Numbered from the stretch's first letter, positions 8,933 through 18,074 are shown. The stretch: 22,079 nucleotides of DNA from Nemertoderma westbladi (GCA_032718475.1 JAUCBJ010001691.1:1-22079); one strand, 5' to 3'. Numbers and translations are program-made. Notes: generated by a model not told the origin, from the sequence alone.

Positions 8933-10146
8933 CGGACGCGGGGTCACGCTCACTCCTTGTGGGCCTTTATTAAATATACCCAGGCGCGGCGTCACGCTTA
9001 CTCCTTGTGGGCCTTTATTAAATATACCCAGGCGCGGGGTCACGCTCACTCCTTGTGGGCCTTTATTACATCTACCCGGGCGCGGGATCACGCTCACTCC
9101 TTGTGGGCCTTTATTATATCTACCCGGGCGCGGTATCACGCTCACTCCTTGTGGGCCTTTATTAAATCTACCCGGGCGCGGTATCACGCTCACTCCTTGT
9201 GGGCCTTTATTAAATATACCCGGGCGCGGGGTCACGCTTACTCCTTGTGGGCCTTTATTAAATCTACCCGGGCGCGGTATCACGCTCACTCCTTGTGGGC
9301 CTTTATTAAATATACCCGGGCACGGGGTCACGCTCACTCCTTGTGGGCCTTTATTAAATCTACCCGGGCGCGGTATCACGCTCACTCCTTGTGGGCCTTT
9401 ATTAAATATACCCGGGCGTGGGGTCACACTCACTACTTGTGGGCCTTTATTAAATCTACCCGGGCGTGGGGTCACGCTCACTACTTGTGGGCCTTTATTA
9501 TATCTACCCGGGCGCGGGGTCACGCTCACTCCTTGTGGGCCTTTATTAATCTACCCGGGCGCGGGATCACGCTCACACCTTGTGGGCCTTTATTACATCT
9601 ACCCGGGCGCGGGATCACGCTCACTCCTTGTGGGCCTTTATTATATCTACCCGGGCGCGGTATCACGCTCACTCCTTGTGGGCCTTTATTAAATCTACCC
9701 GGGCGCGGTATCACGCTCACTCCTTGTGGGCCTTTATTAAATATACCCGGGCGCGGGGTCACGCTTACTCCTTGTGGGCCTTTATTAAATCTACCCGGGC
9801 GCGGTATCACGCTCACTCCTTGTGGGCCTTTATTAAATATACCCGGGCGCGGGGTCACGCTCACTCCTTGTGGGCCTTTATTAAATCTACCCGGGCGCGG
9901 TATCACGCTCACTCCTTGTGGGCCTTTATTAAATATACCCGGGCGTGGGGTCACACTCACTACTTGTGGGCCTTTATTAAATCTACCCGGGCGTGGGGTC
10001 ACGCTCACTACTTGTGGGCCTTTATTAAATCTACCCGGGCGTGGGGTCACGCTCACTACTTGTGGGCCTTTATTAAATCTACCCGGGCGCGGGGTCACGC
10101 TCACTCCTTGTGGGCCTTTATTAATCTACCCGGGCGCGGGATCACG
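8933..10146. repeat. 48-bp satellite array, about 25 units
   Basis: Units of 48 bp start with CCCGGGCGCGG (or CCCAGGCGCGG in the first two), followed by a variable dinucleotide, TCACGCTCACTCCTTGTGGG, then CCTTTATTAAATCTA or CCTTTATTAAATATA. Because 48 is a multiple of three and the unit has few stops, both strands stay open over long spans (16-residue repeats such as GPLLNLPGRGITLTPC). I regard those ORFs as a by-product and not as genes. Two units are one base shorter (near 9548 and 10123). Variants occur in the same order in the two halves, giving a 575-bp higher-order repeat. Confidence 0.95.
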
Positions 10147-10900
10147 TTTCGAAGCAGTCATCATCAACATCACTGACTAGTTGATATTATCCCTTAGTAA
10201 CCCCTTAAATATGGTTTATAGTCCTAAAAATAAAATACTTAATATAAATAAAATCATAAATCACAAATAAATAACAATATATAACAGTATAGATAATTAA
10301 TTAACAGAACAAATAATGCCAAGAAATCGCAGTCGGCCGTATTTGCTTTTTACTAATTCGGCACTTCTGACACATCCTAGACTATTTTATCCTATACTCT
10401 ATCCTCCTATTATACCCTATCCTATCTTACTCTATCCTAGCCTATCATATCATCACGTCCTACCCTATCCCTCTATCCTAAACTACCCTACCCTATCCCT
10501 TATAACCCTATTCTAATCTAACTATATCCATGTCCTGCCCCTTCCTCTGAAATATCCATCCACCCTCCCTGGTGGGCAGCCTTTCACTAGCAATGCTACT
10601 AGGCTGCCCTCCTTGCGACCTTAGCTCTAGCCTACTCTCGACCTTAGATTTACCACAGTCCTTGGGTATTCTGCTTGAGCAACTGGAGCCATACATACAA
10701 AGTCCTAACAAGACCTAAAATACCTAACAAGAAATGATTAACAACACCAGAAAAAACGGAGTGAATACTAGAGGTCTCGCTTCGCGGACCTAAAAATAAT
10801 TTATTTTACAAAAATAAAGTTTATTTATTTAAAGTGCCGACTTCGTATGGAGTTTGGAAGTGGTGTATTCGCAAATAGATACATTTCCTTTTAAACTACC
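10147..10900. other. Non-coding stretch with degenerate CCTAT/CCCTA repeats
   Basis: No gene is visible. About 10368-10520 consists of pyrimidine-rich, degenerate CCTATCCTA/CCCTATCC repeats. The rest is AT-rich. Confidence 0.55.
10368..10520. repeat. Degenerate (CCTAT)n-like simple repeat
   Basis: Repeated TATCCTA, CCTATCC and ACCCTATCC words without a strict period, strongly C+T biased on the plus strand. Confidence 0.7.
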
Positions 10901-12874
10901 CAGTTCAAGAAGCGAACTGGAAAGCTATGGACTCATAGTGGACCCAGTGGTCACAAGTCCCAGATAGACCATATTCTGTTTCGTAGGAAATACAGGAGCT
11001 CTATACAAGACTGTAATGCATTTACACTTCGACCCTTCTCCAGTGATCACCGCCTTATTGTGGCCAAGGTAAGACTTAGTCTGCGTGCTAGCAGAACAAC
11101 GAAATCTGCCTTGCCGCGGCATGACTGGTCCTCTCTGTTGCAACAGCCAAGTGTGAGATCCAGCTTCACACTACAGCTGAGCAACAGGTATGAGGCTCTT
11201 GCCTCTGAGGCGGCAGATCACTGTGAGGGCTATACTGCTTTTACAGAAGCAGTTAAGTTAGCAGCTGCAGAAACAGTTCCTGTATACCCTCGAAACAGGA
11301 AAAGGGCCCCCTGGACTGACAACAAAATTCAGAAGTGCCGAAATGACCTTCATAAGGCGCAGAAAGAGTCCCGACTCAAACAGACTACAGCGGCCAAGAA
11401 TGCAGTTAAGGCTGCATCTAGGTCCCTGAACAGGCAGTACTCTGCTAATCTACAGGAGCTAATAAACCAACAGGTTGATGCCATCAATGATGCTGACGAC
11501 AGCAGGCAATCATCCCAGGCATGGAAATCGATCAATCTGCTTACTGGGCGGAAAAGCCAACCAACCACCAAGGTTAAGGCTGAATCACCAGCCGATCGCC
11601 TCAATGGTTGGAAAGCCCACTTTGAAAAGCTCCTCAATAATGACAGGGTATTGCCTGATAACTTTATAGAAGTAAAAGTGTCTGAGTCTGTACTCCCAGA
11701 TATTCCCATTGGCGATATCTCTTTTGCAGAAGTGAAGGCTGCTGCAAAGAGCATTAAGACCAATCGTGCCAGTGGAGTAGATGGTGTTCCCCCTGAGGTC
11801 TTTAAAATACCTGAGTGTTTAAAGCTCATCTATCCCATCATAGTAGACATGTACCGAACAACAAGAGTCCCACAAGAAATGAAAACAAATAAGTTGGTGC
11901 CAGTTCCCAAGAAGGGCAACCTAACACTCTATGGTTCTTTTCGGGGAATCTCATTGATCTCGATTGCTGCAAAGCTATACAATAGGATTCTATTAAATCG
12001 CATCAGGGATCCCATTGAGAGACTGCTCCGTGGAAATCAGAATGGGTTCCGTAAAGGTCGTGGGACCATGGAGCCCATTTTGGCACTTAGAAGGATAATT
12101 GAAGAGTTATCAAAAAAGAAAGACAGGCATCTGGCTGTTATCTTTGTTGACTTCTTCAAGGCCTTTGATTCAGTCTCTCGCTCACGTATGTTCAGCATAC
12201 TTTCATTATATGGGATTCCTGATGAAATTATTGCAGCAATCAGATCAGTATACGATGGTTCGACAACATTTGTGTCTACTGTTGACGGTGACACAGAACC
12301 ATTTGAAGTGTTATGGGGCGTCCTCCAAGGAGACACACTTGCACCATTCTTGTTCATTATTGTGGTTGACTATGTTCTACGCATGTCCTTAGATCATTAT
12401 AATGATGATGGGGTGATGATAACTCCACCTACTGGCTCCAGAAGTCGAGGAAATCCTGCCAAGTACCTAACTGATCTAGACTTTGCTGATGACTTAGGAG
12501 TACTCTCAGAATCATTAGAGGGAGCCCAACGGCTCCTCAGCTCATTAGAACATGCTGCTTCTAGTGTTGGTCTTTTTATTAACTCCAGAAAGACCAAAAT
12601 TCTGACAGTTAACTTTGAAAGTCCTCAGCAAGTCTCTGATCGGATGAGCATAAGCTCAAAGGATGGTATGCTTGAGCATGTGGACGACTTCTGTTACCTG
12701 GGATCATGGATCCGGAAGTCAGGTGAGGACCTTCGAATACGTAAGGGAAAGGCATGGGCAGCCTTGAATAGGCTTTCCAGGATTTGGAAGTCACCGAGAA
12801 TTAATCGGAAACTTAAGGTCCGATTATTTAGAGCAGCAGTAGTTCCAGTACTCCTCTACGGGAGTCCATGCTAG
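10901..12874 (+). pseudogene. LINE ORF2: endonuclease C-terminus and reverse transcriptase
   Basis: The frame is open from about 10895 to TAG at 12872-12874. The endonuclease end includes KSQIDHILFRRKYR and the catalytic SDHRLIVAKVRLSLR motif (about 10970-11090). A basic linker follows. Reverse transcriptase motifs include NRASGVDGVPPEVFK, VPVPKKGNLTLYGSFRGISL, QNGFRKGRG (12031-12060), FVDFFKAFDS with the first catalytic Asp (about 12142-12171), GVLQGDTLAPFLFI, and LDFADDLGVL, whose FADD box lies near 12480-12493. The protein would nick target DNA and copy its RNA into the genome. A frameshift just after LLYG, near 12860, moves the remainder into another frame, so this copy should be inactive. 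Confidence 0.87.
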
Positions 12875-13262
12875 GGCTCTAACTGCTGAGGACACCAAAT
12901 CTCTGGATGGCACATTCACAAGAATGCTACGCCGGGTTCATTGTGTCAAGTACAATGCACACATCTCCAACCAGACACTATATAACATTGGAGGTGTCTC
13001 ATTGGTTCCCCCAAGCTTGACACTAGAACAAAATCGCCTCCGCTTTGCAGGACATTGCTTTCGCCGTGAGGATCAGCCAGTGCATAATCTTGTACTTTGG
13101 CAGCCTCATGGAGTGAATAAGCATGGTGGACAGCCCATGACTTTCTTGAGACGCATCTTAAAGGACACTGGCCTTAAAGATGCGGATGATCTAGCAAATG
13201 TCATGGGTGATAGGGAGTTGTGGCGGTGCAATTTTGTTGACAAGCCGGCACAGCATTCTTAA
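12862..13262 (+). pseudogene. LINE ORF2 C-terminal region in shifted frame
   Basis: From about 12862 the C-terminal region continues in the next frame with LTAEDTKSLDGTFTRMLRRV, RLRFAGHCFRREDQPV, LVLWQPHG and MGDRELW, ending at TAA 13260-13262. These motifs (the FAGHxxR block and the late DRxxW) are typical of the segment after the RT thumb in this kind of LINE. A single-base indel in or near the GGGAGTCCATG stretch explains the shift. Confidence 0.83.
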
Positions 13263-13304
13263 AAATGCAGCTGCAATGCAGCATGCCGATCCTAGTAGTA
13301 GTAG

Positions 13305-14080
13305 TTTTAAACTGCTTGACGCTGATTGGTCCATGTTTCAGGGTGAATTACATTGCCAATGTTGATTGACCAATGAGCTGCTGGCAGCTTTGCTTGTTTC
13401 TCCCTTATTGGGTTAGTGGAAGGCCTGAAGGTATGGAGTGTCACATTCTGATGTGCTGTGTATCACATAGAGTTGATCACATACAACGGACCTACCGGCC
13501 TCGAGTACCGTATGTTAGAGTGAAACAGGAGGGAAGTACAAATACATAAATATTCAGCTCGAGTATTGCTGCATGGGGTTAATATTTAAATGAATTGAAG
13601 TTGAGCTGTTAATTAATACAACTGTAATTATGGTTATGTTCAGAAATGGGAAAAATTAGGAAGTACGTCAAAGGGGGGGGGGGGGGGGGGGGGGGTTGAA
13701 CCAGGGCCTTAGCTAAGGTTGATTTATGCAACCGGGCCCCGATCTACAACATCAAGTCAAGTAAATAAAGTTAAGTCATTGCAACTATAATTTATTAATA
13801 ATATATTGTAAATATTAACCAAACATAAACCAATAACCAAACCATATAACATATACAGTAAACTGGTAACATATAGCAGTTGTGTTTAATGAATCTTTTA
13901 GAACTGTAGGCCAAGGTACATAGTATCTCTTCTACAACTCATTGGGAATTCAAACTGCAAAATAAATAATAAAAACGTTAATGTAAATAATTTCATAGTA
14001 AATAAAACGATAACATATTTATTCAGGAACTACAGTAATATTAATCAGGAACTTTTCACCCAAATATATTATATCGTATT
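13305..14080. other. Non-coding stretch with poly-G tract
   Basis: No gene is visible. A run of 23 G lies at 13673-13695, followed by GTTGAACCAGGGCC-like sequence that could belong to an unrecognised element. The rest up to the polyadenylation region is AT-rich. Confidence 0.5.
13673..13695. repeat. Poly-G tract (23 G)
   Basis: Uninterrupted G run on the plus strand; its length may be uncertain because of sequencing slippage. Confidence 0.9.
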
Positions 14081-14081
14081 G

Positions 14082-14091
14082 TTTATTTATT
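14082..14091 (-). promoter_or_regulatory. Candidate polyadenylation signal of the fibrinogen-related gene
   Basis: On the minus strand the sequence reads AATAAATAAA, two overlapping AATAAA hexamers about 120 bases downstream of the TGA stop. It is a plausible 3' end signal; other AATAAA-like words occur nearby in this AT-rich region. Confidence 0.5.
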
Positions 14092-14207
14092 TTCCATATA
14101 GAAATGTTATACGAAATACCTTAAAGCAACCAAATAGCAGAATATTTCATGGATATGGTGATGGAGGTCATTAGGAATTTAGTGAAATAAAATTAAATCT
14201 TTAATAT

Positions 14208-14885
14208 TCAATTGTTTACACATTGCGTTTCATGTTTTTCACAGTTTTTCTCAATCCAAATCTTCATTTCAACTCGATAAGCCGGATTCCCTCCAGTAAA
14301 AGGTAACCAAACCGCACCATTGTCTCCGTTCAAGTTACTGCTCGCCCATTCGTTGTACCACCACGCCCCAGTACGCATTAAGGCGTAGTTGTAGTAGGCT
14401 TTACCATCATTATCGCGGTCCTTGGTAGAGAATGGCACACCGTTTTGCCTCCACAATGCGTCACCAGCAGTACCATGGTAACCGGATACACGTAGGCGAT
14501 AATTAGTTGCAGCTGATCCAACCTCGAATTTGTCGTATATCGCGTATTTGTGTTCGTTTCTGTAAAACTTGGACTTCATCCATTCACTCTCTTCAAACCC
14601 ATTGGGGTCTTCATAACCCATTCCAGTGAACCACAAATCGACTCTCAACTTCACCACGATGTGACTCAGCTCGTGGATCTCCTTCAACCCCAACCAAAAA
14701 TTGGTATTCTTGTCGCCAAATCCATTAACGTATTCGTTCCAGGTACGGTAAAAGCCAGCAGATCCAGCAACTCTTTGTTGAATCTTTACCCCGGCCCGCA
14801 TCCACTTATGGGGATAATGGGGAGCGCCTCTTTTGTTTAACATGCTTTGGGTGGTAGCCAGATCTACTTCTTCTTGGTCATTATC
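14208..14885 (-). CDS. Fibrinogen-related protein, exon 2 (fibrinogen C-terminal domain)
   Basis: This exon encodes 225 residues to TGA at 14208-14210. It starts after a consensus acceptor (minus strand TTGTTTTAG at 14886-14894) in phase 0, matching exon 1. Fibrinogen-domain signatures follow: FYRTWNEYVNGFGDKNTNFW, LGLKEIHELSHI, the calcium-site pattern DRDNDG, GAWWYNEW with SSNLNG, and a terminal MKIWIEKN. Such secreted domains act as lectins or adhesion and immune recognition proteins. Two features are odd. The N-terminal part of the domain, with its first cysteine, is replaced by a short unrelated stretch. The two cysteines normally in the NCA and NCxxSNLNG motifs are Tyr and Trp. The only cysteines in the mature part lie in the last ten residues or so (NCEKHETQC). 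The complete predicted protein is 261 residues. Ligand and expression are unknown. Confidence 0.88.
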   Translation of the reverse strand, partial: DNDQEEVDLATTQSMLNKRGAPHYPHKWMRAGVKIQQRVAGSAGFYRTWNEYVNGFGDKNTNFWLGLKEIHELSHIVVKLRVDLWFTGMGYEDPNGFEESEWMKSKFYRNEHKYAIYDKFEVGSAATNYRLRVSGYHGTAGDALWRQNGVPFSTKDRDNDGKAYYNYALMRTGAWWYNEWASSNLNGDNGAVWLPFTGGNPAYRVEMKIWIEKNCEKHETQCVNN

Positions 14886-14990
14886 CTAAAACAATAATTA
14901 TTGTGTAACTTTAAATTATTTATCTATTTATTCGATAATATTTTAGCTTTCATCATTAGATAAAAAAAAAAGTAATTTTGCATATGTATA

Positions 14991-15228
14991 GACTTACTCA
15001 CACATTTATTTAATAAGGCTGGTAGGCTTACTCACACATTTATTTAATAAGGCTGGTAGGCTTACTCACACATTTATTTAATAAGGCTGGTAGGCTTACT
15101 CACACATTTATTTAATAAGGATGGTAGGTAGGCTTACTCACACATTTATTTAATAAGGCTGGTAGGCTTACTCATACATTTATTTAATAAGGCTGGTAGG
15201 CTTACTCACACATTTATTTAATAAGGCT
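14991..15228. repeat. 34-bp tandem repeat in the fibrinogen-related gene intron
   Basis: About seven units start at 14991, 15025, 15059, 15093, 15131, 15165 and 15199. Each reads GGCTTACTCACACATTTATT then TAATAAGGCTGGTA (plus strand). One unit has a 4-base GGTA addition. On the gene's sense strand each unit carries AAATAAATG and GTGAGTAAG. Confidence 0.93.
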
Positions 15229-16215
15229 GGTAGGCTTACATTTATTTAACAAGGCTTTGGTGGAGCAAGTAGGGTTCTTTTGGCGGTAGGTAGGCTTACT
15301 CACACATTTATTTAACAAGGCTTTGGTGGAGCAAGTGGGGGTCTTTTAGCGGTAGGTAGGCTTACTCACACATTTATTTAACAAGGCTTTGGTGGAGCAA
15401 GTGGGGGTCTTTTTGCGGTATGTAGGCTTACTCACACATTTATTTAACAAGGCTTTGGTGGAGCAAGTAGGGTTCTTTTGGCGGTAGGTAGGCTTACTCA
15501 CACATTTATTTAACAAGGCTTTGGTGGGGCAAGTGGGGGTCTTTTAGCGGTAGGTAGGCTTACTCACACATTTATTTAACAAGGCTTTGGTGGAGCAAGT
15601 GGGGATCTTTTAGCGGTAGGTAGGCTTACTCACACATTTATTTAACAAGGCTTTGGTGGAGCAAGTGGGGATCTTTTGGCGGTAGGTAGGCTTACTAACA
15701 CATTTATTTAACAAGGCTTTGGTGGATCAAGTGGGGGTCTTTTGGCGGTAGGTAGGCTTACTCACACATTTATTTAATAAGGCTTTGGTGGAGCAAGTGG
15801 GGATCTTTTGGCGGTAGGTAGGCTTACTCACACATTTATTTAACAAGGCTTTGGTGGATCAAGTGGGGATCTTTTAGCGGTAGGTAGGCCTACTCACACA
15901 TTTATTTAACGAGGCTTTGGGAGCAAGTAGGGTTCTTTTGGCGGTAGGTCGGCTTACTCACACATTTATTTAACAAGGCTTTGGTGGAGCAAGTGGGAGT
16001 CTTTTAGCGGTAGGTAGGCTTACTCACACATTTATTTAACAAGGCTTTAGTGGAACAAGTGGGGGTCTTTTAGCGGTAGGTAGGCTTACTCACACATTTA
16101 TTTAACAAGGCTTTGGTGGAACAAGTGGGGATCTTTTAGCGGTAGGTAGGATTACTCACACATTTATTTAACAAGGCTTTGGTGGAGCAAGTGGGGGTCT
16201 TTTAGTGGTAGGTAT
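15229..16215. repeat. 66-bp tandem repeat derived from the 34-bp unit
   Basis: About 15 units are spaced 66 bp apart (for example 15293, 15359, 15425, 15491). Each starts with the same GGCTTACTCACACATTTATT block as the 34-bp array, then TAACAAGGCT, and adds a new block TTGGTGGAGCAAGTGGGGGT plus CTTTTAGCGGTA. The first unit lacks the CTCACA segment and one unit near 15887 is two bases shorter. The array ends near 16215 in the decayed sequence TAGGTCTACATACATATTTA. Confidence 0.94.
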
Positions 16216-16591
16216 GTAGGTCTACATACATATTTATCTTGGGTGGAATAAATGGAATGCCTTCGGCGGGGGAAACTAATTTGTTTGGAAAAAGTAACTT
16301 CTATATTATTATTATTATTAATGAATAATTTGATGAACTCTGCAGTTTTAACAGTGTAACTTGGCAGAGGATACGGATGTCAGAGAGGAGTTGAGACGCA
16401 GAGAGGTTACAGCAGTAAATTTTGCAAACAGTCAAACACAATCTTGATTTGCACCAATCATACTTACAGTAGAACACAATTAGCAGGTTTTGGTAAAACT
16501 TTAACAGCAAAAGTTAATTGTAAGTGTAGTTAGAACTTCAGTGGCTCTACAAACACATTGATTCTACAATTTGATTAAATAACAAACTTAC
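16216..16591. other. Remaining intron sequence without recognised features
   Basis: No additional exon of the fibrinogen-related gene is visible here. An open stretch on the minus strand (16301-16510) shows no similarity to a fibrinogen domain and lacks acceptor and donor support. A short ATT run lies at 16305-16320. Confidence 0.5.
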
Positions 16592-16699
16592 ATTGTCTCT
16601 TTCAACCAATTCGCTTGAGTTCCCAGGGCTCTCTCCCAAACACTCCACAGCAGCAAGAAGAGCTGCAAGAGTTAAAAGTAAAAGAGTTTCCTTGAACAT
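16592..16699 (-). CDS. Fibrinogen-related protein, exon 1 (signal peptide)
   Basis: On the minus strand, ATG at 16699-16697 opens 36 codons with a classic secretory leader (MFKETLLLLTLAALLAAVEC, a hydrophobic core of Leu and Ala) and then a short Ser/Glu-rich stretch. The exon ends in AAT followed by the consensus donor GTAAGTTTG (from 16591 down). The donor is in phase 0 and joins cleanly to the exon at 14885, across a 1706-bp intron. Cleavage is likely just after the VEC or VECLG residues. The exon is too short for ordinary ORF calling. It identifies the product as secreted and supplies the missing start codon of the fibrinogen exon. Confidence 0.85.
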
Positions 16700-16910
16700 A
16701 GTAACCGTCACTAGTTTTTTACTTTGTGGTTTGTTATTTTAGTTGTTTAGTTTACAAAATACTTCAAGCACTAAAATACAATATTCTGCGAATGAATATA
16801 ACGACACTAACACGCCATACTTAAACAATATACAACGCAACCTAATAAACATTAAATACCAGCTGCAGCTTAGTGGAAGCAAAGTAACGCAATGTTAGTA
16901 AATGGAGCGG

Positions 16911-16918
16911 CTTATATG
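16911..16918 (-). promoter_or_regulatory. Candidate TATA-like element of the fibrinogen-related gene
   Basis: The minus strand reads CATATAAG about 215 bases upstream of the ATG. This would place transcription start near 16885 and give a leader of roughly 190 bases. The support is the motif and its position only. Confidence 0.35.
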
Positions 16919-17169
16919 AATAAATAATTGGTGTGTTTTATGAAATAAAGTAACGGACTGATAGACCAACACAAACTCTCCTAATAAAAAGGTGCCTTAG
17001 AGACAAGCCGTTACATCTACGGATATTGGTTTCGGTGAACAGGAAAAAGCAAATAATTTATATGAAAAAATAGTTGAAATTCCTACTTGATGAGGTACAC
17101 ATACAGACATACACAGCTACAGTATACACATGATGTATAGCCGCATAATAGAAGGCAATATACAATACT

Positions 17170-17177
17170 GTATGACT
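17170..17177. repeat. Left 8-bp target-site duplication of hAT-type element
   Basis: GTATGACT, identical to 18067-18074. Confidence 0.9.
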
Positions 17178-17415
17178 CAGTGGCGTGGTGGCCATACATC
17201 TATTCGGGAAAATTCCCGGGCCCCCTTGACGATCTGGGCCCCCCGGGCCCCTCAGGGTCTGAAAATTATATTGATGTTATAAAAAAATATAGTAGTAGGT
17301 ATTACATTTTTCCAATAAAATGTAAGCAACGAAACCAAAACAATAGCTATAAAGGTTTCATGTCGCGTCGCAGTTAGCAAGCACAGCACTAAATTAAGAG
17401 GGCTGGAGGGGAGGA

Positions 17416-17431
17416 GGGGGGGGGGGGGGGG
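17416..17431. repeat. Poly-G tract (16 G) inside the hAT-type element
   Basis: A homopolymer run preceded by GGAGGGGAGGA; a second run of 13 G lies at 17961-17973. Confidence 0.85.
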
Positions 17432-17820
17432 TGTAGTAAACGTTAGTAGGAGCACATACCAGTATTATTCTATATTGAAAAAGTCCCCACAGGCGTCAGG
17501 CAAGGCAAACTGTGTTGAAGTTGAAGTTACATTAAAGACCAGCCCGCCAGACCAGATAGAATTCATGATGGAAACATACTCCATCTACACCTGTTCTATA
17601 CCCTGCCCCATTCATTACCCTTCTTGCCCAATAATTGCCTGCCTTTCTTTAGCAGTAGTCAGTCTGTAAATATTGAGTTGTTTCTTGAAAAAGGGAGCCT
17701 AATTGGCCACAGTAGGGGGGCGCCCTCTTCCCCTTTAATGCAGTGTGCTGTGTATTGGGAAGGGGTGTGTGTGTTGGGAATGCATTCGTTTCACCTGAGC
17801 TGACCATCCACCAGAGTTCA

Positions 17821-17872
17821 ATATAGGTAAGTAGGTAGGTAGTCAATATAGGTAGGTAGGTAGGTACAGCAG
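17821..17872. repeat. TAGG microsatellite in two blocks
   Basis: ATATAGGTAAGTAGGTAGG and ATATAGGTAGGTAGGTAGG are separated by TAGTCA, so the block looks duplicated. Confidence 0.8.
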
Positions 17873-18066
17873 TACAGTAATATTTAATTGTGCCATTATA
17901 TTTGTTTAACTTTATAAAAAGCCTTTTTCTAGAAAATATTTTGTGCATGAGGGGAGGGGTGGGGGGGGGGGGGCGGTTAGTCAAAATTCCAGGTGATCTA
18001 GCATTTATGAATGGGCCCTTATTTTGGGATTTCCCGGGCCCCTTACTGGGTCCAACCACGCCACTG

Positions 18067-18074
18067 GTATGACT
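18067..18074. repeat. Right 8-bp target-site duplication of hAT-type element
   Basis: GTATGACT, identical to 17170-17177. Confidence 0.9.

Larger units (their letters stand above)
10901..13304 (+). mobile_element. 5'-truncated non-LTR retrotransposon (APE endonuclease + RT, RTE/BovB-like layout)
   Basis: The element begins inside the C-terminal part of an AP-type endonuclease and runs through a reverse transcriptase to a conserved C-terminal region. It is followed by ATGCCGATCC and a TAGTAGTAGTAG tract (13293-13304), which may be its simple-repeat 3' end. The 5' break is near 10895, where an in-frame TAA precedes the recognisable endonuclease. The assignment to an RTE-like clade rests on domain layout and motif style only. 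Confidence 0.85.
17178..18066. mobile_element. Non-autonomous hAT-type element with 8-bp target duplication
   Basis: The 889-bp element has perfect 12-bp terminal inverted repeats, CAGTGGCGTGGT at 17178-17189 and ACCACGCCACTG at 18055-18066. It is flanked by identical 8-bp direct repeats GTATGACT at 17170-17177 and 18067-18074. An 8-bp duplication and CAGTGG-type ends define hAT elements. GC-rich GGGCCC/CCCGGG patches lie just inside both ends. There is no transposase ORF. The interior has two poly-G tracts and a TAGG microsatellite. It lies about 480 bp upstream of the start codon of the fibrinogen-related gene. Confidence 0.92.

Noticed and set aside
8933-10146. CRISPR-like array (regular short repeats)
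   Set aside because: The whole 48-bp unit repeats with no unique spacers, and the context is eukaryotic.
8715-10180. Long open frames on both strands (up to about 400 codons) across the 48-bp array, resembling a repeat protein
   Set aside because: The 48-bp period is a multiple of three, so several frames stay open at once. Frame breaks coincide with one-base unit length changes, and no start context, signal peptide or flanking exons support a gene.
10368-10520. Telomere-like (CCCTAA)n tract
   Set aside because: The words are CCTAT/CCCTAT with irregular spacing, not a six-base telomeric period.
14550-14840. Plus-strand ORF opposite the fibrinogen exon
   Set aside because: It is an antisense shadow of a clearly recognisable fibrinogen domain.
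16301-16510. Possible extra exon of the fibrinogen-related gene in the intron
   Set aside because: The minus-strand ORF is Cys/Leu-rich but lacks the DC...G start of a fibrinogen domain, and exon 1 and exon 2 already join in phase 0.
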